Notes: generated from the sequence alone by a model not told the origin. Positions 52,857 through 61,311 are shown, counted from the stretch's first letter. The stretch: DNA of 64,000 nt from VAZQ01 sp046733355 (GCA_046733355.1 JBKPOZ010000010.1:62001-126000); one strand, 5' to 3'. Numbers and translations are program-made.

Positions 52857-54528
52857 GCGCTACTCTCTCCCGACGCCGGCGGATCAATATGCAAGCAAGC
52901 GCGAGCGCAAGGAGCGCTCCTGCAATGCGGTCGCCGAACCGCGCATAGAGGGTCGGCGCAATAGATTGCGGCAGCTGCGCATCCAGCACGCCCTCGGATC
53001 CCAGCGGCAGCGAGTCAACGATGCGGCCGAGCGGATCGATCACGGCAGAGATGCCCGTATTGGCGGCCCGCACGAGGGGCAGCCCTTCCTCGATCGCGCG
53101 CAGGCGAGCCTGCTGCAGATGCTGATAGGGGCCGCTGCTGATCCCGAACCAGCCGTCATTTGTCACGTTGAGGAGCCAACCCGGCCGTTCGCCTCCCGTT
53201 ACCAGTTCTCCCGGAAAGATGATCTCGTAGCAGATGAGCGGAAGCATGGGCGGGGCGCCCGGAACGGCCAGCACCGGCCGCCGTTCCCCCGAAGCAAACC
53301 CGCCTTCGAGCTTCGTGAGCTGCACGATGCCCAGGCGTTCGAGCAGCGGCTGCAGCGGCAGGTACTCGCCGAAAGGCACGAGGTGAAGCTTGTCATAGGT
53401 CGCGAGCACCATCGCGCGATGATCAAGGACGTAAACGGAATTGAAGGTCTCGGCGGTCGTGGCAGGGGGCCGCGGTTCCGTCATGCGGTCGCCCCCAGTG
53501 ATCAACAGCGTCTTTTCCGGCAGCATCGCGGCGATCTGCGCGAGCGCCTCGGGCTCCTTGTTCAAATAGAACGGAAAGGCGGATTCGGGCCAGATCAGGT
53601 GCGTGGTCTGCTCGATGGCGTGCGGACGCTCTTTGCCCGGGCGCGTGGATAATTTGGCATATTGCTCGAGCACCTGCGTCTTCGCCGAGTAATTGAATTT
53701 CTCGTCCTGCGGCAGGTTGGGTTGCATGATGCGCAGCGCAACGCCGTCGACGAAAGCGGTGGGCGTATGCGCCAGGCGAACGGCGCCAAACGCAGCAAGG
53801 GCGATCAGGGCAACGGCTGCCGCTGCGACGACGAGCCACGGCCGTCTGGTGTCGCGGTCGAGGAGCGTGGCAGGCGCTGCGGCAATGAGCACGGTCATGA
53901 AAGTGAGGCCCCAGAGGCCAAGCACCGAGGCGATTTGCGCAAGCTCGACGGGACTCGTGAGCGCGTAGCCAAACGCGTTCCACGGAAAGCCGGAGAGCAC
54001 ATGCCCGCGCAGCCATTCGGCGGCCGTGAGCGCTACCGCGAGCGAGACGATGCGCATGGGACCGCGCGTCCATAACAAACTGGCCAGCGCGATGCCGAGC
54101 GCCATGAACACGGCAAGCCCGGCCGGCACCGCAGGCACCGCGATGGGCAGGAGCCAGCCAAATGTGCTGACGTCGACCAGCAGCGCGTTGCTGATCCAGT
54201 AGAGGCCAACGAGGAAATAGCCAAAGCCGAACCACCAGCCGATGGTCGCGCTCGCCTTCAGTTTTGGCCAAAGCTGGCTCTCTCGCGCAGCCTGCGTAGA
54301 CTTGGCTGCGTGCGTCCCGTCAACGAGCCAGACCAGCAGCGGAACCGTGAGGAAGAGCACGGGCCAGGCATGCACGGGCGCGTGGGCGAGGGCCGACGCT
54401 GCCCCGCTTGCGAATGCGATGCCGGCCCGCCGCCACCCGTGCGCCGCGCTGATGCTTGCAGCAAACGCGTGCAGCCGCAGGAAGCGCGTCTGCTTCTGTC
54501 CGGATGTGTAAGCGAGCGAGTCCAGCAC
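52843..54528 (-). CDS. lnt: Apolipoprotein N-acyltransferase
   Basis: Lnt adds the third acyl chain to lipoproteins in the inner membrane. The 561-residue product has N-terminal TM helices (WPVLFLTVPLLVWLVDG, GWWFGFGYFLVGLYWISNAL) and a C-terminal nitrilase domain. The catalytic Glu is in HLIWPESAFPFYL, the Lys in VLATYDKLHLVPFGEYLPLQ, and the Cys in LPLICYEIIFPGELV; NVTNDGWFGISSGPYQHLQQ is also conserved. Residues 72-82 (THAAKSTQAAR) between the second and third hydrophobic segments are encoded by a copy of repeat family E (54285-54314). The final codons and stop come from repeat A4. The protein still looks intact. Confidence 0.94.
   Translation of the reverse strand: MLDSLAYTSGQKQTRFLRLHAFAASISAAHGWRRAGIAFASGAASALAHAPVHAWPVLFLTVPLLVWLVDGTHAAKSTQAARESQLWPKLKASATIGWWFGFGYFLVGLYWISNALLVDVSTFGWLLPIAVPAVPAGLAVFMALGIALASLLWTRGPMRIVSLAVALTAAEWLRGHVLSGFPWNAFGYALTSPVELAQIASVLGLWGLTFMTVLIAAAPATLLDRDTRRPWLVVAAAAVALIALAAFGAVRLAHTPTAFVDGVALRIMQPNLPQDEKFNYSAKTQVLEQYAKLSTRPGKERPHAIEQTTHLIWPESAFPFYLNKEPEALAQIAAMLPEKTLLITGGDRMTEPRPPATTAETFNSVYVLDHRAMVLATYDKLHLVPFGEYLPLQPLLERLGIVQLTKLEGGFASGERRPVLAVPGAPPMLPLICYEIIFPGELVTGGERPGWLLNVTNDGWFGISSGPYQHLQQARLRAIEEGLPLVRAANTGISAVIDPLGRIVDSLPLGSEGVLDAQLPQSIAPTLYARFGDRIAGALLALALACILIRRRRERVARSPD
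54285..54314. repeat. Repeat family E, copy 2, inside the lnt coding region
   Basis: GCGCAGCCTGCGTAGACTTG then GCTGCGTGCG matches the intergenic copy at 56780-56809 at 28 of 30 positions. It is read in frame on the minus strand as part of Lnt residues 72-82. Confidence 0.85.
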
Positions 54529-54553
54529 TGCGCTGCTCCGTGCGTCAGAAGCG

Positions 54554-54643
54554 CGTCATGCCCGGCCTTGTGCCGGGCATCCACGTCTTTGTCTCTTCGC
54601 GCGAGCACAGACGTGGATGGCCGGGACAAGCCCGGCCATGACC
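54554..54643. repeat. Repeat family B, copy 3
   Basis: CGTCATGCCCGGCCTTGTGC ... GACGTGGATGGCCGGGACAA then GCCCGGCCATGACCG, between the divergent lnt and hydrolase genes. Confidence 0.9.
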
Positions 54644-54688
54644 GCTCGCAGGTTGACGCTGTGCGGCCTTTCTCGTTAGCTCTCCGCG

Positions 54689-55918
54689 ATGGTAAGGCGG
54701 CGACATCTCTATCATCTGGCCGGATACGATCCCGTCGATTGCGGATCGCAACATCGCCGCTTCAAGCGCGAGCTCGAGACGTTCAAGCGCACGTGGAGCA
54801 TCGATGCCAGCGTGTCGCCGCTCGAGCGACCAGCCGACGGATCGCGCGCGTTCTGGACGGTCGAGGCGCGCGCTCCCGGCTGGCAGGTCGAGTCCGTGCA
54901 CGAGCCGCTCTTGTGGGACGATATCGTTCGCCGTGACATCGAGCGTCCGCGCGCGTTGCGGTTCTGGCATTCGTTGCTCGCGTTTTCCGAATTCATCCTG
55001 ACGGGGACGCTCTTTCGCTATGTCGCCGCGAGCCTGCGCTACGCGATCTTTTTTCTGGTGCCACTCGTTCAGCTCGCGCTCTTTGCCGCTGCCGGCTGGC
55101 TCGTTGCCCGCTTGCTGATCGCAGCATTGTCGCTGAGCGGCATGGCTGCCGTGGTAGTCGGCTGGTTGGCCGGAATTGCGGCGTTTTTCGCGCTGCTACG
55201 GTGGCCCGGGCGGCGCTGGCGCGTCGAACAGATGCTCAGCGACTGGGTCTTTGCCCACGAATATCTGCATAATCGCCGGCCGGATCTGGATGCGCGGCTT
55301 GATGCGTTTGCCGTAGCGCTCGTCGCCCAGGTGCGCCAACGCGGGCTCGATGAGATCGTCCTCGTCGGCCACAGCATGGGAGCGATGCTGTGCATCGACG
55401 TGCTCAACCGCGCCCTGGCAATGGATGCCGAGCTCGGCCGGCGTGGCCCGGCGGTGTGCCTGCTCACGGTCGGCGCGACGATCCCGAAATTCACGCTGCA
55501 CCCCGCGGCGCGGCGGTTGCGCGCGCTGGTCGAGCGCGTGGTCGCCGAGCCTTCCATTACCTGGGAAGAGTGTCAGGGGCGCGACGATATCATCAGCTTC
55601 TACAAGTTCGATCCGGTAAAGCTCACGCGCACCGGCGAACGTTTTTCCGGCAAGCCGCTGATTCGGCGAGTGCAGCTTCACGAAATGCTGACGCCGGAAG
55701 CCATTGCCCGCCATCGTCGCAACTATTTGCGGGTGCACTACCAGGTGGTGATGGCCAACAACAAGCACGCGCCCTACGATTATTTTCTCATGGGATGCGG
55801 GCCGGTTGCGTTTCGCGACTGGGCGCCAGCGCCGACTGGACTCCTTGAGTTCATGAATGCGGACGGGACCTGCAAGGGATCGCCGGCGAAGCCCGCATTG
55901 GCCGCGCAGCGATCCTAA
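54689..55918 (+). CDS. Membrane-anchored alpha/beta-hydrolase-like protein
   Basis: A 409-residue protein. An N-terminal ~100 residues (RRHLYHLAGYDPVDCGSQHR, VHEPLLWDDIVRRDIERPRA) precede two or three TM helices around residues 115-172 (YAIFFLVPLVQLALFAAAGW, MAAVVVGWLAGIAAFFALL). The C-terminal domain has a nucleophile elbow EIVLVGHSMGAMLCIDVLNR with Ser near residue 229, then VCLLTVGATIPKFTLHP and a late His in YFLMGC-preceding MANNKHAPYDYF. The elbow suggests a lipase/esterase, but the rest is not a family I can name. The first 17 residues include YHLAGYDP, seen in related uncharacterised proteins. Confidence 0.75.
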   Translation: MVRRRHLYHLAGYDPVDCGSQHRRFKRELETFKRTWSIDASVSPLERPADGSRAFWTVEARAPGWQVESVHEPLLWDDIVRRDIERPRALRFWHSLLAFSEFILTGTLFRYVAASLRYAIFFLVPLVQLALFAAAGWLVARLLIAALSLSGMAAVVVGWLAGIAAFFALLRWPGRRWRVEQMLSDWVFAHEYLHNRRPDLDARLDAFAVALVAQVRQRGLDEIVLVGHSMGAMLCIDVLNRALAMDAELGRRGPAVCLLTVGATIPKFTLHPAARRLRALVERVVAEPSITWEECQGRDDIISFYKFDPVKLTRTGERFSGKPLIRRVQLHEMLTPEAIARHRRNYLRVHYQVVMANNKHAPYDYFLMGCGPVAFRDWAPAPTGLLEFMNADGTCKGSPAKPALAAQRS

Positions 55919-55968
55919 AGCAGCTTCCGATGAGATTGACGTACGGCAGTGCGATAGCCGCGGCAGAA

Positions 55969-56082
55969 CTCCCCCTCCCCATCATTTGGGGAGAGGGTTG
56001 GGGTGAGGGGGCCACCATTGCCGCGTGTTATCGGCAGGGCAAAACCCCTCACCCCACCCCTCTCCCTACGGGAGAGGGAGCA
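55969..56082. repeat. Repeat family C, copy 2
   Basis: CTCCCCCTCCCCATCATTTG with GGGAGAGGGTTGGGGTGAGG, spacer, then CCCCTCACCCCACCCCTCTC and GGGAGAGGGAG. Same two-module layout as the copies at 6456 and 60138. Confidence 0.85.
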
Positions 56083-56137
56083 GGCCGCGTGCGTTTCACA
56101 AGCGTCGCTCGATCTCACCGGAGCGGGCTCTAAATTC

Positions 56138-56722
56138 ATGACGGTGCTGCTTGCCAAGGTGATCTGGTTTCTGGGCGCGGCCGGCTGGTTCATCATCCGC
56201 TACCCGCATAACCGGCGGTCACGCCACACGCCGAAGCTCGGGCGTTTGCACGCCGGTCGGGAGCGTCTGCTCATGAGCGTTTCGACCACCGGTCTTGGCA
56301 TCCTGCCCGGGCTCTATGTGCTCACGAACGAGCCGCGATTCGCGAATTATGCCTTCCGCAGCTGGCAAGGCTGGATCGGGGCAGCAATCTTTGCCGCGGC
56401 GCTCTGGTTGTTTCACCGCAGCCACAAGGACCTCGGCCGCAACTGGTCGGTGACCCTGGAATTGCGCAAGGAGCACACACTGGTGACGAGCGGCGTCTAC
56501 AGCCGCGTGCGCCACCCGATGTATAGCGCCTTCTGGCTGTGGGCGCTGGCGCAGGCCTTTCTGCTGCCCAACTGGATCGCCGGTCCGGCAGGGCTCCTTG
56601 GCTTCGGCACCTTGTTCTTCCTGCGCATCGGCCGGGAAGAGGAAATCATGCGCGAGAAGTTCGGCGACGAGTACCGCCGCTACATGGCGCACACCGCGCG
56701 CGTCCTGCCTGGGGTTTATTAA
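56138..56722 (+). CDS. Isoprenylcysteine carboxyl methyltransferase (ICMT)-family membrane protein
   Basis: A 194-residue protein with about four TM helices from the ATG at 56138: VLLAKVIWFLGAAGWFIIRY, LGILPGLYVLTNEPRFANYA, WIGAAIFAAALWLFHRSHKD and AFWLWALAQAFLLPNWIAGP. The SAM-binding C-terminus has VTSGVYSRVRHPMYSAFWLW (RHPxY motif) and GREEEIMREKFGDEYRRYMA. Bacterial members methylate unknown lipids or small molecules. An upstream in-frame ATG at 56003 lies inside repeat C2 and is not used. Confidence 0.85.
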   Translation: MTVLLAKVIWFLGAAGWFIIRYPHNRRSRHTPKLGRLHAGRERLLMSVSTTGLGILPGLYVLTNEPRFANYAFRSWQGWIGAAIFAAALWLFHRSHKDLGRNWSVTLELRKEHTLVTSGVYSRVRHPMYSAFWLWALAQAFLLPNWIAGPAGLLGFGTLFFLRIGREEEIMREKFGDEYRRYMAHTARVLPGVY

Positions 56723-56748
56723 AGCAGATCGAATGGAATTCACGCGAT

Positions 56749-56884
56749 GTCATTCCGGGGCGCCAACGCAGGCAAGCTTGCGCAGCCTGGGTAAACTTGG
56801 CTGCGTGCGGCGAGCCCGGAATCCATAACCACAGGCCTGTGGTCATGGATTCCGGCACTCGGCCTTCGGCCTCGGCCCGAATGA
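56749..56884. repeat. Composite repeat with family E copy 3 and a 36 bp palindrome
   Basis: The block is bounded by GTCATTCCGGGGCG and CGGCCCGAATGAC as inverted ends. Inside are family E copy 3 (56767-56809, AAGCTTGCGCAGCCTGGGTA then AACTTGGCTGCGTGCG) and a near-perfect palindrome at 56818-56853 (GGAATCCATAACCACAGG / CCTGTGGTCATGGATTCC). Confidence 0.8.
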
Positions 56885-56891
56885 CAGGCAT

Positions 56892-56929
56892 CAAAAACAA
56901 AACGACCGGGCAAGGTTTGCCCGGTCGTT
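56892..56929 (-). terminator. Rho-independent terminator
   Basis: Minus-strand stem AACGACCGGGCAAA / TTTGCCCGGTCGTT with a tight loop, followed by TTTGTTTTTG. It lies 21 bp after the stop of the secreted protein gene at 56950. Confidence 0.85.
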
Positions 56930-56949
56930 GTTGGTTGCGCAGGTTCGAA

Positions 56950-57837
56950 TTACTGCACGCCGCCGTAGGTCTGTGTCGACTGCGGCATTGGCGCGGGCCG
57001 TGCGGCGGAAGCGTGGTGAGGGCGATTCGCTGTCGCCTGCCGCGGCTTCGGCGATGGGGCGGCCGCCTCTTGGGCGCGCTCCTGGCCGCGGGCGGACGAT
57101 GCCTCGCGCACGGGACCGCTCAGTTCCTTGCGACCGCCGTTCAGCGCTCTCATCTCATTGATGTAGTCTTTCGGCATCAGCAGCGAGTTTAACGGCGCTC
57201 GCAGGCCCATATACTCGGCGATCTCGCCCACGAAGCGATTGCAGTTGTAGAGCACTGCGTGCCAGAGCGGTGAATGTCCCTGCTTGTAGCGCATGTGTGC
57301 CAGAATTCGCTTGTATTCCGGCTCGGTCAGCAGGACGCGATAGCGTGCGATGATGTAGGCATCTTCGTAATCGCCGTCGCTCGCGCCCGTTTCAGACGGC
57401 ACCGGCACCAGGTGGCCGATCATCCAGGGCGTCGGGTTTTCGCTGATCGGATGCAGGCCGACCACGTCCCGCGCGGTGATCTTCTGGCCAACGCGCCCAT
57501 GCACCAGAAACGTGTGCCCGTAATTGTAGGCGCTGCGGGCGCGGAACTCGATGAAGTACGGCTTGCCCGCGGAGAGTGCCGGCTCCGGCTTGGCGGCCGG
57601 TTTCACTTCCACTTCGTTGAGGTGCTCAGGCCCTGCCACCGCCGATGCAGTCGCGGATGGGGCAGGAGCGATCGAGCCGGTCTCGCTTGCAGAAGCGCCG
57701 CGCGCCTCGGTAGCGGAAACTGCGCTCGCTTCCTGAGTGGAAGATTCCTGGGCTCTGGCCGTGGAATGGCCCAGCGCTGCAGTGAGCGCGAGCGCGCAGA
57801 GTCCCATCAAGATTTCGTGCCTAGCTGTAGTCGGCAT
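56950..57837 (-). CDS. Secreted protein, possible permuted papain-like (NlpC/P60-type) core
   Basis: A 295-residue exported protein: signal MPTTARHEILMGLCALALTA...ARAQ, an Ala/Ser-rich linker to ~75, then a globular domain of ~160 residues and a Pro/Ala-rich, basic tail (PKPRQATANRPHHASAARPA). The globular part has GKPYFIEFRARSAYNYGHTF then LVHGRVGQ, and later HSPLWHAVLYNCNRFVGEIA then EYMGL. A His early and a Cys late with NCNxF are what circularly permuted NlpC/P60 or DUF4105-like hydrolases show; this is inference. No family name is certain. It has its own terminator. Confidence 0.65.
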   Translation of the reverse strand: MPTTARHEILMGLCALALTAALGHSTARAQESSTQEASAVSATEARGASASETGSIAPAPSATASAVAGPEHLNEVEVKPAAKPEPALSAGKPYFIEFRARSAYNYGHTFLVHGRVGQKITARDVVGLHPISENPTPWMIGHLVPVPSETGASDGDYEDAYIIARYRVLLTEPEYKRILAHMRYKQGHSPLWHAVLYNCNRFVGEIAEYMGLRAPLNSLLMPKDYINEMRALNGGRKELSGPVREASSARGQERAQEAAAPSPKPRQATANRPHHASAARPAPMPQSTQTYGGVQ

Positions 57838-57909
57838 TTTCCCCTCCAGAAACTCGCGGGGGAGACGCGGCTTTTGCCGTTACAATCGCCCCTCGCTGAT
57901 CAGCCGATA

Positions 57910-57931
57910 GGGGCCGGCGCGAGCCGGCCCC
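57910..57931 (-). terminator. GC-rich hairpin after the small lipoprotein gene (weak terminator)
   Basis: GGGGCCGGC / GCCGGCCCC, a 9 bp stem with a 4-base loop, 16 bp past the small lipoprotein stop. No U-tract follows on the minus strand, so termination is uncertain. Confidence 0.5.
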
Positions 57932-57946
57932 TTCGGTTGAACAAGC

Positions 57947-58063
57947 TTAGCCCTTGGTCACGACGGGCGGTGGGGCCTTACCCTTGCCCTTGCCGATGCC
58001 GGCGCAGCCAGCAACGCTAACCGCGACGAGAGTTGCAACCAGAGCGATCAGAACCTTCTTCAT
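57947..58063 (-). CDS. Small lipoprotein (38 residues)
   Basis: ATG at 58063 with AGGGGG about 6 bp upstream. MKKVLIALVATLVAVSVAGC is a complete lipoprotein signal with lipobox VAGC (Cys20), followed by AGIGKGKGKAPPPVVTKG. The mature part of 19 residues is Lys/Gly then Pro-rich, resembling entericidin-type or other tiny alphaproteobacterial lipoproteins. Function unknown. Confidence 0.78.
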   Translation of the reverse strand: MKKVLIALVATLVAVSVAGCAGIGKGKGKAPPPVVTKG

Positions 58064-58368
58064 TGGTACCCCCTGTGTTGATCAAGATTCCCCTGCGCTG
58101 AACCACGGCAATTACAACCACAAAGACCCCTCGTGGCCTAGTGCACAAAAGCCACAGTGCGAAACTGATTAACGCCGACGGGGGACAAAGAAACCGGCAA
58201 TCAACTCCTGCTTCCGGGCATTATCGCCTGCAAGACCAATGGCCTACGAGGAACCTCTCGATTGCGCGCCCCGCGCTGCGATGGCGATAAAAAGCACGCT
58301 GTGGCTGCCGTGGAACGGGGCGCGACGCCGCGGCATAATCGGTCATTCCAGCACGAGGGCGCCAGCCG
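58064..58368. other. Divergent intergenic region, no gene seen
   Basis: About 305 bp between the small lipoprotein (minus) and the GST gene (plus). It must hold both promoters; I find no RNA gene, long repeat or supported open frame in it. Confidence 0.5.
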
Positions 58369-59091
58369 ATGATGATTGACCTTTATTACTGGACTACGCC
58401 GAATGGCCACAAGATAACGATTTTCCTGGAAGAAGCGGGGCTGAGCTATCGCATCATCCCGGTGAACATTGGCAAGGGCGAGCAGTTCAAGGCGGACTTT
58501 CTCGCGCTTTCGCCGAACAATCGCATTCCAGCCATTGTGGACCATGCTCCAGCCGACGGCGGCGAGCCGCTCGCGGTATTCGAATCGGGCGCGATTCTGC
58601 TTTATCTCGCGGAGAAGACGGGACAGTTCCTCTCGCGCAATGCGCGCGCGCGCATCGACAGCATGCAATGGCTGTTCTGGCAGATGGGCAATCTCGGTCC
58701 CATGGCTGGCCAGAACAATCACTTTACCCACTATGCGGTGGACAAGATTCCCTATGCGATGGATCGCTACCGCAACGAGGTGAACCGGCTCTACGGCGTG
58801 CTCAATAAACGGCTCTCCGGACGCAGCTACGTCGCCGGCGATTATTCCATCGCCGATATGGCGATCTATCCCTGGATCGTGCCCTGGAAGCGGCAAGGAC
58901 AGAACCTCGACGACTTTCCGTTTGTCAGGCGCTGGTTCGATGCGATCAGGGCGCGGCCCGCAGTTGAGCGCGCGTATGAGAAAGCCAAGGCGATCAACCA
59001 GGAGGGAGGGATTCGCACGGCGGAGGAGCGCGCGATTTTGTTTGGCCAAACCGCGGCCTCGGTCGAGCGGGCCGCGGCCAAGGCGCGCTGA
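58369..59091 (+). CDS. yfcG: YfcG-like glutathione S-transferase / disulfide-bond oxidoreductase
   Basis: A 240-residue Nu-class GST. The N-terminal thioredoxin-like domain is YYWTTPNGHKITIFLEEAGL, then GKGEQFKADFLALSPNNRIP and AIVDHAPADGGEPLAVFESG. The all-helical domain has MQWLFWQMGNLGPMAGQNNH and DYSIADMAIYPWIVPWKRQG. The TPN motif replaces catalytic Tyr/Ser, as in E. coli YfcG, which acts as a glutathione-dependent disulfide reductase. ATG at 58369 or 58372. Confidence 0.92.
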   Translation: MMIDLYYWTTPNGHKITIFLEEAGLSYRIIPVNIGKGEQFKADFLALSPNNRIPAIVDHAPADGGEPLAVFESGAILLYLAEKTGQFLSRNARARIDSMQWLFWQMGNLGPMAGQNNHFTHYAVDKIPYAMDRYRNEVNRLYGVLNKRLSGRSYVAGDYSIADMAIYPWIVPWKRQGQNLDDFPFVRRWFDAIRARPAVERAYEKAKAINQEGGIRTAEERAILFGQTAASVERAAAKAR

Positions 59092-59103
59092 TTTCATCGC
59101 GTT

Positions 59104-59188
59104 CGTCATGCGCGGGCTTGACCGCGCATCCACGTCTTTCGCAACCGCAATCAAGACGTGGATGGCCGGGACAAGCCCGGCCATGACG
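59104..59188. repeat. Repeat family B, copy 4 (overlaps the dioxygenase 3' end)
   Basis: CGTCATGCGCGGGCTTGACC ... GACGTGGATGGCCGGGACAA then GCCCGGCCATGACGG. Its right arm encodes the last ~11 residues (SWPGLSRPSTS) and the TGA of the intradiol dioxygenase. Confidence 0.92.
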
Positions 59189-60119
59189 GTTCCAGGTGCG
59201 GAATGGCCGGGCGCGGGCCCTGCGTCTTCGCGCTGATCGGTGGCCGCGGCAGGGTGGCGGCCCCGCGTTGCATCGTGAGTGTGTGGTCGAGCGAGTACCA
59301 GGGGTCGTGCACATCCGCGGGCGCGCGCTCATTGTCGTGACGCACATAATTTCCGATCAGCCTGCGCGTGACGCCGAACTGCACGTCTGAATCAATAAAC
59401 TTGTCGTCCTGCACATACAGCTGCGTGATCAGCGTCTTAAAGCCCGGCTTACGCGCCATGAAATGCAGGTGCGCGGGCCGCATGTTGTGGCGGCCTTGCG
59501 CGCGCAGCAGATCGCCGGTCGGGCCGTCGATCGGGATCGGATAGCCGGCGGGCTTCACCGTGCGAAACGCAATCGCGCCGGTTTCGTCGGCAACGAACCT
59601 GCCGCGCAGATTCATGTCGGCCTGCTCGGGATCCTGATTTTCGTAAAAACCCTCGGGCGAGGAGTGCCAGACGTCCACTTCGGCGCCCGGCACGGGAGCG
59701 CCGCTTTCGTCACGGAATGACACGTGCACAAACAGGGAAGGTCCTGGCGTGGGCGAGCGCACGATGCTGGCGCCGTTGGGCGTGACCGGCGCATGCGGGC
59801 GCCAAAACGGCCCCAGCAGGTTCTGATCGGTTTCCAACGTGCTGCCCGCGGCATTATTGACAAGGCAGACAAGGGCCGAGACGCCCAGCGAGCCGGCCAT
59901 GAGCACCGCCTCATTATGAGAGTCGCTGCTGCGCTTCCCGAGGGCGATAACGTAGTCGAGTGCGGCACGAAATTCCTCTTCCGAGAGTTTCGTCTCGCGC
60001 ACGAAATCGTGGAGATGCCGCACCAGGGCAGCCATGATCTCGCGAAATCTGGCATCGGGGGCTCGCTCCAGCTCGGCGAGAACCGCGGTGGTGACGTCCT
60101 TTTCGCTTTCGATGATCAT
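59151..60119 (-). CDS. Intradiol ring-cleavage dioxygenase (hydroxyquinol/catechol 1,2-dioxygenase-like)
   Basis: A 322-residue cytosolic non-heme Fe(III) enzyme that opens catechol or hydroxyquinol rings between the hydroxyls. From the ATG at 60119 come the N-terminal helical linker (FVRETKLSEEEFRAALDYVI) and the catalytic beta-core: FWRPHAPVTPNGASIVRS, VDVWHSSPEGFYENQDPEQA with the first Tyr ligand, FRTVKPAGYPIPIDGPTGDL with the second Tyr, and RHNMRPAHLHFMARKPG with the two His. An ATG at 60185 would start inside repeat C3. The C-terminal SWPGLSRPSTS is repeat-derived, so the ancestral end was probably 10-20 residues earlier. Confidence 0.9.
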   Translation of the reverse strand: MIIESEKDVTTAVLAELERAPDARFREIMAALVRHLHDFVRETKLSEEEFRAALDYVIALGKRSSDSHNEAVLMAGSLGVSALVCLVNNAAGSTLETDQNLLGPFWRPHAPVTPNGASIVRSPTPGPSLFVHVSFRDESGAPVPGAEVDVWHSSPEGFYENQDPEQADMNLRGRFVADETGAIAFRTVKPAGYPIPIDGPTGDLLRAQGRHNMRPAHLHFMARKPGFKTLITQLYVQDDKFIDSDVQFGVTRRLIGNYVRHDNERAPADVHDPWYSLDHTLTMQRGAATLPRPPISAKTQGPRPAIPHLEPSWPGLSRPSTS

Positions 60120-60137
60120 CGTTGGTGCCCCGCACGC

Positions 60138-60237
60138 GGTGCGCTCCCTCTCGCCTCGGGGAGAGGGCTGGGGTGAGGGGGTCACAGATCAGACAGTAGC
60201 CCCTCACCCTAACGCTCTCCCTATGGGAGAGGGAACC
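60138..60237. repeat. Repeat family C, copy 3
   Basis: GTGCGCTCCCTCTCGCCTCG with GGGAGAGGGCTGGGGTGAGG, spacer, then CCCCTCACCCTAACGCTCTC and GGGAGAGGGAAC. Placed directly upstream of the dioxygenase gene. Confidence 0.85.
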
Positions 60238-60274
60238 CCGCCGAGTTCGTCTCGACATTCAATCAAAGTAACTG

Positions 60275-61018
60275 TTAGTTCGTCTCGCCGCCGAAGAAGC
60301 CGGCAATCTTCCATCCATCCGCATCCTTGAGATAGCACAGCTGCTCGCCCGGCAGCGGCAGCACGGAGCCTGCCGGTGCAAAGCCGACGTTTCCCAGCGG
60401 CGTGACGACTTTCACGAAAGACGCGGGCTGCGCGCCAGCGCTGTCGGAAAGCATGCGCACGAGATTGAGGCCAAGCCGGTCGATGACTTGCGCATCCGGT
60501 TTGGCATCCGCACGCACTTCGACGCCTTCGCGTACTGGAAATCCCCAGTCCGCAGCCTCGGTATGTGTTTCGTCGAAAAGGTCGTCGGCGGCGTTCTGGT
60601 TGTAGCTGGCATCGGCCGGTGAACAGTAGACGCCGTTTCGTTGTGGATCGGCCGCAGCGGTGCGCTCGTCCGCATAGGCCGCAAGTGATTCCCAGCTCGT
60701 TGTGTCCTCGAGCCCAAGGGCCTTGATCAGGTTGTCGACAGGCGAAAGGCTTTTGTCGGCGATGTCGCTGTCCTCGGGTATCCAGAAGAACGTTGCCGCC
60801 ACGACGCGCGCGAGGCCGGCGCGGTCCTTCTTTTGCGCGATCTGCGCGAGCTCCTGCCGGAATGCATCGAAGCTCGGATCGTTCAGGAACGCGGTGAGCG
60901 AAACCGGCACGAGCTTGTAAGGCGCGCCCGCTTGCCCCTCGCCGAATCCCGGCCGGCAAACGGCCGCAAGTGCAACACAAAGCGCGAGAACAACCAAACC
61001 TGAGCGTGAATGCCGCAT
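60275..61018 (-). CDS. Secreted hypothetical protein
   Basis: A 247-residue exported protein: signal SGLVVLALCVALAAVCRPGF, then a helical region (AFRQELAQIAQKKDRAGLAR, VVAATFFWIPEDSDIADKSL) and a C-terminal beta-rich part (VEVRADAKPDAQVIDRLGLN, then VVTPLGNVGFAPAGSV) that resembles a bacterial SH3 domain. I cannot assign a function. It is isolated between repeats C3 and A5. Confidence 0.7.
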   Translation of the reverse strand: MRHSRSGLVVLALCVALAAVCRPGFGEGQAGAPYKLVPVSLTAFLNDPSFDAFRQELAQIAQKKDRAGLARVVAATFFWIPEDSDIADKSLSPVDNLIKALGLEDTTSWESLAAYADERTAAADPQRNGVYCSPADASYNQNAADDLFDETHTEAADWGFPVREGVEVRADAKPDAQVIDRLGLNLVRMLSDSAGAQPASFVKVVTPLGNVGFAPAGSVLPLPGEQLCYLKDADGWKIAGFFGGETN

Positions 61019-61034
61019 TCTTGTCTCCGGGACT

Positions 61035-61103
61035 GTAGCCCGGATTGAGCGCAGCGAAATCCAGGAGCGTTTCCCGCATATCGCTCCGCTCTATCCGGGC
61101 TAC
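61035..61103. repeat. Repeat family A, copy 5
   Basis: GTAGCCCGGATTGAGCGCAG ... CGCTCTATCCGGGCTACC palindrome, 17 bp from the start of the gene at 61018. Confidence 0.9.
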
Positions 61104-61311
61104 CATTTCTACGATCTCTAGAAACTTTGCACGAAACGGGCAACAGCGCGTGCCACTGTGTCATTCATGCGCCGTTCAGGATTCTGCGCGTCCAATCCTT
61201 CCAATTTCACTTGCAGTTCATGATTGGGAAAGGACGAATGCCACAACATCGTCACTGCTCTGCGCAAATGTCGGATCGTTTCTGAGCTGCGCGGATTTCG
61301 AGCACTCTGCC

